Source: Ahaetulla prasina (lineage: Eukaryota > Chordata > Lepidosauria > Squamata > Colubridae). From it: 64,000 nucleotides of DNA. Below, piece after piece: positions 10,161 to 21,854 of this stretch (position 1 is the stretch's first letter; the number at the start of each line of letters is the position of its first letter). The DNA lies in NCBI RefSeq assembly GCF_028640845.1, contig NC_080540.1, positions 100,039,561 to 100,103,560 on the forward strand, in the 5' to 3' direction. A program made the position numbers and the translations under genes. Below the pieces are notes generated by a model. It worked only from the letters and a program-made list of their open reading frames with translations, was not told the DNA's origin and did not search any database.

Positions 10161-11520
10161 TAGCTGTAGATTATGCCTTGATTAGCAGGGATAATGATTG
10201 GCAATGTGAAAATATTGGATAAATACAGAACCTGGTGTTTCACAGGCACAAACATGAAAATATCAAAACCTATATTTAAGGATCAGAAATAGATTCTGAA
10301 ATGAGAGGGCTGCTAAGCAACACACTGAATGTTTCTGCTCCAAGCCATGAAGTCTGTGAAAACAGGATGACTTTGCTTCAGAATTTTTTCATGCAATACC
10401 CACTGCGAGTGAGTCATTTGAAATATGCCTGAAGTTTAATTTCAGCTGGATGACATGTCTAGCCAAGTTATCAGTAATTTTAGGATTCTTTCTCTTGTCC
10501 CAATTGTACCAACGTCCAACAGGTAGGATGTAACTACATGACTTCTCTGCACCAATATGGAATAAGAATACGAATGGGAGAATTTTAGTCCTATTGTTGC
10601 TTGAATTTGTTTCATTTGGCAGGGGTTCTAAGAATAAAAAAAAAGATCCTCTGAAGCTTTCAGAGTTTATATTAAAGATTTAATCCATCTTAATATCTTG
10701 ACTTGATCAATAGAACATCCTAATGCAACTACCATGCCTGCCCTGTTCCAGTTTTCTAGATATTTTAGGGCTTTGATAGATACATTAAATGGCTGAGATA
10801 TATGCATGCCTAGTCAATGTCTAATGCAAACTAATTATGCATACATATTTATCACTTCATATGCGCCAGTACTGGTGGCATATATGTCATCACATCTTTT
10901 AGTATTACAGTGTTTATTTTGCTGCTGAATTGTCTATTTTTTTATGCTTATAATTCAGAATACAAAGTAATTTTCAGGCAAAAGAACACACTCCTTTTAT
11001 AGTAGTATACCTGGGACCATACTTCAACAATGAGGTAAAGTCAGGGCAAAAAAGTAGGTGAGGCCATGAAAAACCAAAATACCTTTAATTTAATTCATAT
11101 TTACAGTATATTAATTAAATCATATAGAAGTGGCTGAGACACTAAATATGAATCTTGCACATTTGTTTAAGAATGTCCTTCCTCTGTCATATGAAAAGTA
11201 GAAGTTGGTGACAGCTTTACAAGCGTCGCTAAGAGTGATAAGTCAAAATTTGTGGAGATGCACCATCAGTATAGTTGGAATGATTGCAGACTGGTCAATG
11301 GTTGAGGAGAATGTTTTGCCATGATTATGGCAAGTGCTACTGCTTTTAACGATCCCATCCTTATGCTTCTCTGGGACACATACCTAAGAATAGAGCAGGA
11401 GTATCTCTCAAAAGTTCTAGATCATATATAATTAATCTTCAGAAGAAGTATACTTCTAGTTACTGGTTCTAAGTATAATAAACCTGATTAAGGAATATCT
11501 CAAGTAGGGAAAATTTCTCT
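10161..11520. other. Intergenic, no recognisable feature
   Basis: Mostly AT-rich single-copy-looking sequence. I see no gene or clear repeat. Confidence 0.5.
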
Positions 11521-11663
<143 letters not shown>

Positions 11664-12472
11664 GATGTGGTGGTACAGTGGTTAGAATGCAGTATTGCAG
11701 GCTAATTCAGCTCACTGCCAGGAGTTCAATCCTAATTGACTCAAGGTTGACTCAGCCTTCCACTCTTCCAAGGTTGATAAAATGAGGACCCAGATTGTTG
11801 GGGGTAATATGGTCTGTAAACCAGGGATGAAATGCTCCCGGTTCGGACCGGATCACGGTAGCGATGGCGGCAGGTGGTTCAGAGAACCGGTAGCAAAAAT
11901 CCCTGCCCCCCCCATGCCCAGCTGAGCTGCGAGATCATCAGAGGTTTTTTTTTTACTTTTAAAAGCATTTTTTCTTTGGCCGAAAAAATGCTTTTAAAAG
12001 TAAAAAAAAAGCCTCTGATGATCGCGCAGCTGAGCTGGGATTGTCTGAACATTTTAAAAGCATTTTTTCTCAACCTCTTCAGCCAAAGAGGCTGGAAAAA
12101 TGCTTTTAAAGGGTTCTGGCGATCAGGCAACTCAGCTGGGATCGTCAGAACCTTTTAAAAGCATTTTTTCTACAAGCTCTTTGGCCGAAGAGGCTGTAAA
12201 AATGCTTTTAAAAAGTTCCTCTGGTGATTCCTGCTGAGTTGCCTGATCATCAGAGGCTTTTAAAAGCATTTTTTAACAACCTCTTCAGCCGAAGAGGTTG
12301 TAGAAAAAATGCATTTAAAAGTAAAAAAAAAAGTTGGCCACGCCCACCCAGTCACATTACCCCCCACCAAACTATGCCCACGGAACCGGTACATTTCATC
12401 CCTGCTGTAAACCGCTTAGAGAGTGCTGTAAACCACTATGAAGCAGTATATAAGTCTAAGTACTATTGCTAT
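11664..12472 (+). repeat. SINE split by a hAT element
   Basis: A tRNA-like head (GTGGTACAGTGGTTAGAATGC; B-box GAGTTCAATCC) and body (AATGAGGACCCAGATTGTTG) occupy 11664-11821. The 3' end, with GTAAACCGCTTAGAGAGTGC and ATATAAGTCTAAGTAC, continues at 12413-12472. The hAT at 11822-12404 sits between the two parts. Confidence 0.85.
11822..12404 (+). mobile_element. hAT-type element with an internal hairpin array
   Basis: Ends CAGGGATGAAATG and CATTTCATCCCTG are a 13-bp perfect inverted repeat, flanked by a perfect 8-bp duplication CTGTAAAC (11814-11821, 12405-12412). The interior is not ordinary MITE filler: about four tandem units of 110-130 bp each have arms TTTTAAAAGCATTTTTTC and GAAAAAATGCTTTTAAAA around a GGCCGAAGAGGCTG-like centre. 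No transposase is present. Confidence 0.93.
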
Positions 12473-13146
<674 letters not shown>

Positions 13147-13147
13147 T

Positions 13148-13159
13148 TTTGTCCAAGAC
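13148..13159 (+). promoter_or_regulatory. Element 2 self-priming primer-binding site
   Basis: TTTGTCCAAGAC lies one base after the 5' LTR. It does not start with the TGG expected of a tRNA-primed site and instead pairs with the predicted first 12 nt of the element's own RNA. In the yeast element Tf1, self-priming of this kind is established, and it has been proposed for sushi-type elements. Confidence 0.8.
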
Positions 13160-13185
13160 CCCGACTAAAACATCTTCTACCAAAG

Positions 13186-14152
13186 ATGGACCAGCAGCAG
13201 GTACAGCAGCAGTTACAGCAGCTACAAGCGGCTAATCAGCAGCTCCAGCAGCAAGTGGCTCACTTGGCAGGCCAACTTGCTGCCGGGAATGTGCCTACAG
13301 CTCCCCCCTCGTCCTCCCACTCCTCCTCCTTGTCGCAAGTGCCCGATAACCGTGCCGGATAAGTTTTCTGGGCAGCCTGAGATGTTCCCGACCTTCTTGG
13401 GACAGTGCCAGCTCTACATGGCTATGCGGCCAGAGGATTTCCCAGATGACCGGGCTAAGGTGGCCTTCGTGATTAACCTTCTTTCCGGCTCGGCTGCTCG
13501 ATGGGCCACGCCCCTCTTGCTCCAGGACAGCCCCCTGCTGGCGGACCAACAGCGTTTTTGGCAGCACCTGCGCACCATGTACGAGGACCCCGTTCGAATG
13601 CTGACGGCAACCAGGCGCCTTAAGGAACTCCGTCAAGGGAAACGCCCCCTGCAGGAGTACATCGCCGAATTTCGTCTTTTGTGCCAGGACTCTGACTGGA
13701 ATGATGCAGCGCTGGTGGACGCGTTCCAGGAGGGACTCTCAGAGGAATTGCAAGACGAGCTGGCCCGGGTGGAGGTGCCGCGGACCCTCGACAACTTGGT
13801 GCCCCTTTGTCTCCGCCTCGATGCCCGTCTGCAATGGCGACCGTCCCGTCGCACCCCCCGGGACCCGCCGTTGACACCTGCACCCCCACTCCCTGCACCA
13901 CCAGCTCCCCGGGTCACCCCACGTTTTGTAACCGCTGCGGAAGAGCCCATGGAGTTGGGAGCGGCCAGACCTCGCCTGACAGCCCAGGAGCGGAACCGGA
14001 GGCGCCAAGGGGGATTGTGCCTGTACTGTGGGGAGCCCGGCCACTTCGCCGCTTCTTGCCCCAGAAAGCGAAGTGGGGCACGCCCGCCGGTCCCCGAATC
14101 ACAGTGTGACCAATTGGGAAACGGAGCAGGCCCGACCTCGGGGAAACCCTAG
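13186..14152 (+). pseudogene. Element 2 gag
   Basis: It starts at ATG 13186, the first after the leader, with a Gln-rich coiled-coil N-terminus (MDQQQVQQQLQQLQAANQQ). The capsid-like domain is recognisable in MAMRPEDFPDDRAKVAFV, YEDPVRMLTATRRLKELRQG and YIAEFRLL. A Pro-rich linker leads to one zinc knuckle, CLYCGEPGHFAASC (C-x2-C-x4-H-x4-C). The first part is in one frame and the rest in the next; the shift lies at about 13343-13360 and is a mutation or sequence error. The domain set is that of the sushi group, related to mammalian PEG10 and RTL proteins. Confidence 0.88.
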
Positions 14153-15258
14153 GTCGGGCACGTACTAAGCCCCCACTGGACGTTGCGGAAGTAGACTCTG
14201 GGCCCCCTCGGCATCTGATTCTGGACACACGGATATGGTTGGGGAACCAGTCGGACGGGCTCCAGGCGCATGCGCTGGTGGACTCAGGGGCCACAACAAA
14301 CTTTATGGACCAGGCCTTTGTGACCCAGTTTGCGGTCCCCGTGGTTCCGGTGGACCCTCCGATGCGGGTAGAGACAATTGATGGGCGAGAACTGGTGTCC
14401 GGCCCCATTAAATTTGCCACCCAGCCTTTGCGCCTGGCTATTGGGGACCATGAGGAGGCGATCCAGTTTTATGTCACGGCGGACCTTCATTTTCCCTTGG
14501 TCCTTGGGTTGGCCTGGCTTCGGACCCACGATCCTCAGGTGGCCTGGTCGCGGAACGCCATCTCTTTCCCGAGTCTGCAGTGCGTCGATCACATCCGCCA
14601 CACCTGTGCCGGCCAGAACGTCCCCACCGCTGCCATCACCTTGCCTCCTGAGCTGACGGACTTCGCCGACGTGTTCAGCGAGAAGGAGGCGGACCGACTA
14701 CCCCCGCATCGGCCCTACGATTGCCCCGTGGACCTTCTGCCCAACGCACCACTGCCTGTGGGATGCCTGTATTCCATGTCGGAGCCCGAGTTGGCCGCCC
14801 TCAGGGACTTCCTGGACAAAAATCTGGCCCGAGGGTTCATCCGGCCTTCAAAGTCCCCTCTCTCGGCCCCGGTCCTCTTCGTGAAGAAGAAGACAGGGGA
14901 CTTGCGCCTGTGCTGTGATTACCGCCGGCTAAACGCCATTATGGTGCGGAATCGCTACCCCCTGCCGCTCATCCCGGAGCTACTGGAGAGGTTGCGGGAG
15001 GCCACGATCTTCACCAAGCTCGATCTCCGGGGGGCCTACAACCTGGTGCGGATGCGAGAAGGAGACGAATGGAAGACGGCATTCGGCACCCGATACGGAC
15101 ACTACGAATACACTGTCATGCCATTTGGGTTGACCAACGCCCCCGCCGTTTTCCAGCACTTCATGAACGATGTGTTCCGAGACATGTTGGATCGGTTCGT
15201 GGTTATCTACCTGAACGACATCCTGATTTACTCCCGGTCCAGGGAAAGCCACCTTTGA
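14110..15258 (+). pseudogene. Element 2 pol: protease and reverse transcriptase
   Basis: Pol is in the -1 frame relative to gag and open from 14110, so the two overlap at 14110-14152. The protease has HALVDSGATTNFMDQ (DSG active site at 14281). The reverse transcriptase has LRLCCDYRRLNAIMVRNRYP, FTKLDLRGAYNLVR and FGLTNAPAVFQHFMND. The catalytic box at 15208-15219 reads YLND where the family has Y-x-D-D, so the first metal-binding aspartate is lost. A TGA at 15256-15258 follows, in a position consistent with a CGA codon that decayed. Confidence 0.92.
14116..14158 (+). promoter_or_regulatory. Element 2 gag/pol -1 frameshift signal
   Basis: The slippery heptamer G-GGA-AAC is at 14116-14122, in the gag reading phase (TTG GGA AAC). 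Eight bases downstream CCCGACCT (14131-14138) pairs perfectly with AGGTCGGG (14151-14158) to form an 8-bp stem with a 12-nt loop. The loop's GGGG (14140-14143) could pair with CCCC at 14170-14173 as a pseudoknot. Pol lies exactly in the -1 frame, open from 14110. The heptamer is the one established for PEG10. Confidence 0.85.
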
Positions 15259-17212
15259 CACGTCGGTCTGGTTCTGCAATGCTTGCGGGAGCAACAACTC
15301 AATGCGAAGCTGGAGAAAAGCGTCTTCTTCCGGACTTCCATAGAATTCCTCGGGCATATCATCTCGCCCGAGGGCATAGCCATGGACCCATGTAAAGTAG
15401 AAGCTTTGTGTAGCTGGGAAGCCCCCTCGTCGGGAGAAGGATGTTCAGCGCGTGCTGGGCTTCGCCAACTACTACCGGACCTTCATCCCGGGCTTCGCCA
15501 CACTGACGGCTCCACTTACCCAGCTCCTCAGGAAGAAGGTTGCGTTCCGGTGGGGTCCCCCGCAGCAAGAAGCATTCACAGCCCTCAAGAAAGCCTTCGT
15601 CACGGAACCCATCCTGAGGCATCCCGACCCGCTCCGGCCTTTTGTGGTAGAAACGGACACGTCCAATGTGGCTCTGGGAGCGGTGCTGCTACAGGCTCCG
15701 ACGAATGGCGGCACACTTTTTCCCTGTGCTTACTACTCCCGGAAACTCAATCCTTCCGAGCGCAACTACACCATCTGGGAAAAAGAGTTGCTGGCTATCA
15801 AGTCTGCATTCGAGGCTTGGCGACACCATCTGGAGGGGGCCCGACATCAGGTGGAGGTCCGAACGGACCATCGGAATCTCGAGCACCTCACCACAGCTCG
15901 GAAGTTGAACCAGCGGCAGATCCGGTGGTCGTTGTTTTTTGCCCGGTTCAACTTCCGTGTGACCTACATTCCCAGCGGTCACAACCGGAGGGCAGATGCC
16001 CTATCCCGCAAGCCAGAGTACCTCTGTCCCTCCCTCCACGGACAGTGCTACTGGCAGAAGCCTTGGCCGCAGCACGGGAACCAGTAGACTTGCGGGCCCA
16101 GGTACGAGAGGCGCAGCGCCAGGATGCCTGGTCGCAGCAAAGGAGAGCAGAGGTGGGCCCCACGTCTCCTTGGACCTTGGAGGAGGACTTACTCAAGTTT
16201 CGGGGGCGATTATATGTGCCCACAGGACCACTCCGAGCCCTCGTCATGACCCAGTGCCACGACAACCCTGCAGCAGGACATTTTGGGTTCTTCAAGACCC
16301 TCCACCTGGTGACACGGACCTTTTGGTGGCCCCGAGTGCGGCATGATGTACATGCCTACGTGACATCCTGCGTACCATGCCGGCAAGCCAAGGCCGCCAC
16401 GGGGGCCCCTCCCGGGCTCCTCCAGCCCTTGCCGACACCCGACAGACCCTGGGGGGCGATCTCCATGGACTTCCTGACGGACCTGCCGCCGTCCTCTGGG
16501 TTCACCATGGTGCTGGTGGTGGTGGACATGCTCACCAAGATGGCACAATTCATCCCATGCCGCGGACTGCCCACAGCCGCAAAAACGGCCCATCTCTTTC
16601 TGCAGCACATCTTCCGCCTCCATGGTCTATCGGACAGGGTGGTTTCGGACCGCGGAGTTCAGTTCACAACTCGCTTCTGGAAGAGCCTGATGGCTGCGTT
16701 GGAGGTGCAGGTGTGTCTGTCGTCATCGCACCATCCGGAGACCGATGGGGGTACAGAGAAGGTCATCGGTATCCTGGAACAGTATCTCTGTTGCTTCATC
16801 AACCAGCTACAGGACCGACTACCTGTCCCTGGCGGAGTTTGCTTTTAACAACTCTCAGCACACCTCTACTCAGATGACCCTGTTCTTTGCTAATGTGGGG
16901 TACCATCCGCGGCTCTTCCCTCTGGCACCACCGGATTCTCCTGTTCCCGAAACGCAGACCTTCCTGACGGAATTGCATGCGGTCCAACAGTTGATACGTC
17001 AGCAGCTGGATCGGGCAAAGGAGGACTACAAACGGTCCGCCGACCGCTCCCGACGGGCAACGCCCCCACTGGCGGTTGGAGACCGGGTGTGGCTCTCCAC
17101 CAAACACCTCCCGTCCGACCGCTCGGTAAAGAAGTTGGACCATCGATTCATCGGCCCGTTCCCTGTTGAGGCAGTCATCAACCCGCTAGCCTACCGACTG
17201 ACCCTGCCATGA
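15259..17212 (+). pseudogene. Element 2 pol: RNase H and integrase
   Basis: After the stop the same frame gives NAKLEKSVFF and IEFLGHIISPEGIAMDP. Sense moves to the next frame at about 15428, with RNase H motifs VLGFANYYRTFIPGF, FVVETDTSNVALGAVLLQ, LLAIKSAFEAWRHHLEGA and NRRADALSRKP. It returns to the first frame at about 16045. The integrase has HHCC (CHDNPAAGHFG, TSCVPCRQAK), ISMDFLTDLPPS, VVSDRGVQFTTRFW and HPETDGGTEKV. Its catalytic-Glu region reads TEKVIG where relatives have T-E-R-x-N. A further shift at about 16810 precedes YLSLAEFAFNNSQH and the GDRVWLSTKHLP region. A TGA stands at 17210. Confidence 0.9.
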
Positions 17213-17795
17213 TCCATGCGGATCCACCCCATCTTTCACCGGTCCCTTCTGGTTCCTGAGGCCACACCGAGTCCCCTTTGGTGCCCAACAGCACCCGTCA
17301 CAGGACGGGTCGGAGGAATACGAAGTCCACAGCGTATGAGACTCCCGCTGGCTAAAGGGTCGTTTCCAATATTTGATCGCGTGGAAGGGATACGGGACTG
17401 ATTTCTCCTGGGTAGATGCCTCCGACGTTCATGCCCCTGACCTGGTGCAGGCCTTCCATGAGCAGAACCCAGCCCGACCGCATCCCGATCGTCAGCCCCG
17501 GGGGAAGGGCCCTGCGGTGAGGGATAGTGTTGTGACCCAGGTTCCTGGACCCAGACTCCTGGACTCGGATGATTCAGAAAGTGAGGGAGAAGACCTGGCA
17601 AGCCCTGCTTCTCTTGAGCCCTCTCCCTCCCTGGCACCCACTCAAAGGGAGGAGGAGGGGCCGGCAAGGCCTGATTCTCCCGAGCCTTCTTCTGATTTGG
17701 CAACGCCCCAAGAACAGTTTTGGAGTGATGCAAGGCTGCGGAGGCGTGACCGGCGCGCGCAGCAGAAACAGCGTCGGGAGGAAGCCAAGTCATGA
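17213..17795 (+). pseudogene. Element 2 pol end: chromodomain and LTR-encoded tail
   Basis: Linker IHPIFHRSLLVPE is followed, after a frame change near 17280 and a TGA near 17337, by the chromodomain core FQYLIAWKGYGTDFSWVDAS and an HAPDLVQAFHEQNP helix. The frame does not stop before the 3' LTR. It enters it at 17528 and continues for 88 codons to a TGA at 17793-17795. This tail is acidic and Pro/Ser-rich (LLDSDDSESEGEDLASP) and ends in a basic block, RLRRRDRRAQQKQRREEAKS. The two solo LTRs at 26175 and 27258 keep the same phase open. Confidence 0.82.
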
Positions 17796-18077
17796 TTGTC
17801 ATGCAGTGACATCTGCAGAGACTATAAATAGGAGGCGGGACTTCCTGGTTTTTTGTCTTGGACAAAGCAATGAATTTGGGCGGGCAAACTGTATCAATGG
17901 AGGGAAGAATATATTCGTGAGTAATTCTGGCCTTATCTATAATTTCCTCGTTATCTCCAGAAACTTGGCAGGCCCGTGGGTAGACGTGGCCAGGACATGT
18001 ATCTATGTAAATAAAAGGAGAAAAGGAGGCCTCTGACTGACTCTTTGCTGGGAGTATTGGGGGAGGGAAACAGAACA
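17528..18077 (+). repeat. Element 2, 3' LTR
   Basis: A 550-bp copy of the 5' LTR with five transitions, followed by the CTATC duplication at 18078-18082. Its first 268 bases are double-coded: U3 promoter sequence and the pol C-terminal tail. A purine-rich run GGGGGAAGGG about 20-30 bases upstream may be the polypurine tract. Confidence 0.96.

Positions 18078-18137
<60 letters not shown>
18078..18137. repeat. (TATC)n microsatellite, distal part
   Basis: The continuation of the array at 12473-12596, displaced by the insertion of element 2. Confidence 0.95.
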
Positions 18138-18139
18138 GT

Positions 18140-18370
18140 TATTTAATAATTTCCTCCCTTGATAAAGTTAGTCTTGACTCCTGGTGACTACCTGAACAAG
18201 GCCCTGAAGTTTTCTTGCCAAAATTTCAGAAATGGTTTGGCATTGCTTGCTTCCTAGAGTTGACAGAGAATAACCCAAAGTCAGCAAGCTGGTATCATGC
18301 TTGAGGTGAGACTAGAACTCACAGTCTTCTGGTTTCTAGCCTAATGCCTTAATCACTAGGTCAGACTGGT
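18140..18370 (-). repeat. tRNA-derived SINE, minus orientation
   Basis: Second copy of the family at 9905-10160, with GTCTTGACTCCTGGTGACTA, AATGGTTTGGCATTGCTTGC and a reverse-complemented tRNA-like end CTAGAACTCACAGTC. Confidence 0.7.
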
Positions 18371-18865
18371 TCTTTTTATTTATTTCTTTTAGAATATTTA
18401 ATTTTTCTGAGTCTAGTGACTCATAAGCCAAAAATACAATGGTAAAACATAAACAAATACATTATTTATACAATCTTTCTCGTACCAGCCAGCACAAAAA
18501 TGATTTAAGATTTGTCATGTTTACTCATGGGTAAAGGAAAGCCATTTTATTTATTTATGTATTTATTGTATATTCTTTCAATCTCTGCAGACATGGCAAT
18601 GGATTAAGACTGTGTATGAAAAATGTTTTGATTTACCACAGTCCACATTAATTTTAGAATACATTCAGGTAAGTCAAGTGTATCAGAGCTTCTCATCAGA
18701 CTTGCTTTAGTTTAGTTACTGGCACTTTTTCAGATCACAAGAAGTTGCCTTACACTGAGTCATCTAGCTAGCTAGCTGGTGGACTTCATCAGACCCAACC
18801 ACCATGGCCTCAAGTAAAGAATTGTGGAAAACAAGACACATAGTTGGTTGTCTCTGGTCCACATT
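18371..18865. other. Intergenic, no recognisable feature
   Basis: A T/A-rich stretch with no gene or clear repeat beyond a TTTATTTA run at about 18548. Confidence 0.5.
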
Positions 18866-18867
18866 GA

Positions 18868-19535
18868 CTATAAGTGGTCCTTGACTTATGACTACAACTG
18901 ACCTCAAAATTTCCATTGCTAAGCAAGACAGTTGTTAAGTGAGTTTTGCCATAATTAAGCAAATTGTTGCAGTTGTTAAGTGAATCAGGAGGTCATTAAG
19001 TGAATCTGGCTTCCACCATTGACTTTGCTTGTTGGAAACCAACTGGGAAAGTTAATAATAATAATAATAAAGGGGCCGTGGTGTGGCTCAGGCTGTAAGA
19101 AGCCTGTTATTAAAACACAGCTGCCTGCAATTACTGCAGGTTCTAGTCCCACCAGGTCCAAGGTTGACTCAGCCTTCCATCCTTTATAAGGTAAGTAAAA
19201 TGAGGACCCAGATTGTTGGAGGGGCAATAAGTTGACTTTGTAAATATACAAATAGAATGAGACTATTGCCTTACACACTGTAAGCCGCCCTGAGTCTTCG
19301 GAGAAGGGCGGGATATAAATGTAAACCAAAAAAAATTAATAAAAAATAATGGTGATCACATGACTCTGGGGCAGTGCAACTGTCATTAGTACATACCAGT
19401 TGCCAAGTGCTCAGGTTTTGATCATGTGACCATGGGGATGCTGCAACTGGATGAAAACCAGTCATGAGTCACTTTTTCAGGACTGTGTACCTTTCAATGG
19501 TCACTAAAGTAACGGTTGTCAGTGAAGGGCTACCT
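18868..19535. mobile_element. TIR DNA transposon remnant split by a SINE
   Basis: The left end TAAGTGGTCCTTGACTTATG and right end AAGGGCTACCTGTA resemble the better preserved element at 31411-31796. The inner part has the repeated GTTGTTAAGTGA motif. A SINE interrupts it at 19066-19335. A third, partial copy is at the right edge of the window. Confidence 0.65.
19066..19335 (+). repeat. tRNA-derived SINE
   Basis: Close relative of the copy at 386-652: GTGTGGCTCAGGCTGTAAG, GGTTCTAGTCCC, AATGAGGACCCAGATTGTTG, a GGGCGGGATATAAAT tail and an A-rich end. Confidence 0.85.
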
Positions 19536-19839
19536 GTAACCAGTAGCTGCACCTGGATTTTGGCTAGCCTTGCTTGGAGATCCATTGAAGCATTTTTCAA
19601 TGCTTTTGCAGTGATTTGTGCTGCTGAACACTTATTTCAGAATAAATGAAAATGAAATAGAGCTTATTCACTTCAATTTTTCATTTGTTCAAATTCCTAG
19701 TAAAAATCAAGTTGGGAAATATTCAGATTGTAATTGAGGATATGGCGATAGTTAAACCTTGAACTTGTAGTGCTTGAAACTACCATTCCCAACTTAAGGC
19801 ATTCAGTAGTTAACTCATGCTAGTATCCTCTAGATTCAT

Positions 19840-20150
19840 GACAGGTGGCACATGGAGCCCTATCAGTGGGCACGCAAGCTCAGCTTGCTGACTGGAGGGG
19901 CTCTGGGGGTGGGAAAGGCTGTTTTTGCCCTCCCCAGGATCCTAGAAAGGCTCTGGAGCCTGGGGAGGGCGAAAAATGGCCTACCTGGCCCACCGTGCCA
20001 TCATGTGCCAAAAGCGGGGGCAGCATGGGGGGTTGTGTGTGCATGCGCAAGGGGGCAGGGCGCATAGAATTATGGGTGTGGGCACACACACGTGCAACTC
20101 CCCGTGTTCCCCCCGCTTTTGGCACGCAATGGCAAAAAGGTCACTGCTCC
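19840..20150. mobile_element. Truncated hAT-type element
   Basis: It contains GCTTTTGGCACGCAATGGCA and ATAGAATTATGGGTGTGGGC, which are reverse-complement matches to the element at 25812-26769 (CATAATTCTATGCGCCCCGC; GGCACGTGATGG). One end is degenerate, so no target duplication could be assigned. Confidence 0.6.
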
Positions 20151-20159
20151 AGATAATAA

Positions 20160-21295
20160 TGTAGTGTTTGCTGTATCTGACGGACAGCACTGTGTTCATA
20201 TTACTCTAATATACACCATGGATGATGGTTTTAAAATGGAAATAAAAGAACAATTGTTCTTGAGTTAAGCACAGACTCTTACTTTGTAATAGTTGATCTG
20301 ACACATTATCGTGAAAACATATTGTAATAAAAGTATGCTTTCACCTTTGTTTTTCACAACCTTTCCTTGGGCAGATCTGAAGATATTTGGTAACCTATCA
20401 ATAGTTTAGTGTTCTATTGGATTCTGTAGTACATTAATAAATACGTTAACTTTAGGCACCTCCTACTCCCATTCTAGATGCACTGAAGAAGGAACTGACT
20501 AACATTACATTGCAAACAATGGGGTCTTGTTTCACAATTCCTGGCATAGGTGTATTTGCACAGGTGTATTTCAGGTGTATTTGAAATGAAATGTAGGGTT
20601 TTGGGATGGATTATAGGCAGAAAATCAATAGACTGTAATGGTTTGTAGAACTGACCTTGGGAGACAAGGGAAGAAATACTCCTTAGCAGACTTCCTCAAT
20701 TTGATGCATCTAAAAATCCATCTAAGGAAAGATGGAATGTTTATATTTTGAAAAACAAAAAATAAAAAACTGTTTTTAAAAAAACCCCAAAACCACCCCA
20801 CAAAAATATTGGATAGCAGCTCTGATAACATCCAAACAGAAAATGCGGGAATGAATATGTAATCTAAAAAATTTGGAGGGCACCAAGTTGGGATTGGCTG
20901 ATCAGGCAAGTGGCTATTTTATTTATTTGCATAGGCATAGGTCACACCTCCCAAACTGTTGCTATACATCTTCCAGCATCCTACATTAGTGGCCTTATGG
21001 TTGGGGTTGTTGGGAAAAGAAGTTCAGAAACATTTCAACAATCACATCTTGGCTAACATTTTAGTACATTTATTTATTTATTTATTTTAATTAATTTTAT
21101 TTATTTTTATTATTTATTATATTATTATTTATTTATTATATTTGTACATTTTCTTCCATTATGGGACTAAAGATGAAATGCATGTGATTTTCCAACCATT
21201 TTTCCCCCCCAAGTAGACAGAGCTGCAAACTTCAGGGAATTATCGGAGTCACATTCTATCAGATTTGCTCAAGATCAGTAATGGAAGGTGAACAC
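20160..21295. other. Intergenic, no recognisable feature
   Basis: No gene. TTTA-rich low complexity lies at 21061-21150. Confidence 0.5.
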
Positions 21296-21849
21296 TGTCA
21301 GGAAATTGTTATTTGCCTAACTAGTTGGCCAGGCAATATATAAACTAACTATGTATGTTTGTAGAAAGGCATGATATTGCTTTAGGGCTTGCTGCATCCT
21401 GACTGGTTGAGCTCTGTAGCCAATGTATAAAAGGACTACTAAATTATGGCTTGTGGGGAATCTACAGGGACGCTACAGCATTGTAAGCTGAAGACATGCT
21501 GCAACTGTATATTTGAGCTTTATGATCGTTGCTTGATCATGGCTAATTACTGATTCCTCAAGATACTGACTGCTGTGAATTGAACTGTATTTTGCTGAAC
21601 TGAAAGAAGACCTTGTTTGTTTTGCAAGTCTATGTTGCTAAGAAGACTGACTGACTGACTTTATATGTGTATGACCTGGAATTGTTTTTGGACTGTCTTT
21701 GCCTTTTCCCTAAAAATAAAGGAATATCAAACCCCAGTTTGTCTGCAAGTGACTGTTATTGTATACAACCAGTCTCAGTCATTTTCATGTGTAAGGTACT
21801 CTGCTCAACAGTCCACAACCTTGGTTGTGAACCCAGATTACCCTTAACA
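21296..21849 (+). mobile_element. Solo LTR (554 bp)
   Basis: Begins TGTCAGGAAATTG and ends CCCTTAACA, with perfect 5-bp duplications AACAC at 21291-21295 and 21850-21854. It has a promoter-like TATAAAAGG at about 21426 and AATAAA at about 21716, the spacing expected of U3-R-U5. No internal coding region remains, so it arose by recombination between two LTRs. Whether the parent was an endogenous retrovirus or a Ty3-type element cannot be told. Confidence 0.88.
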
Positions 21850-21854
21850 AACAC

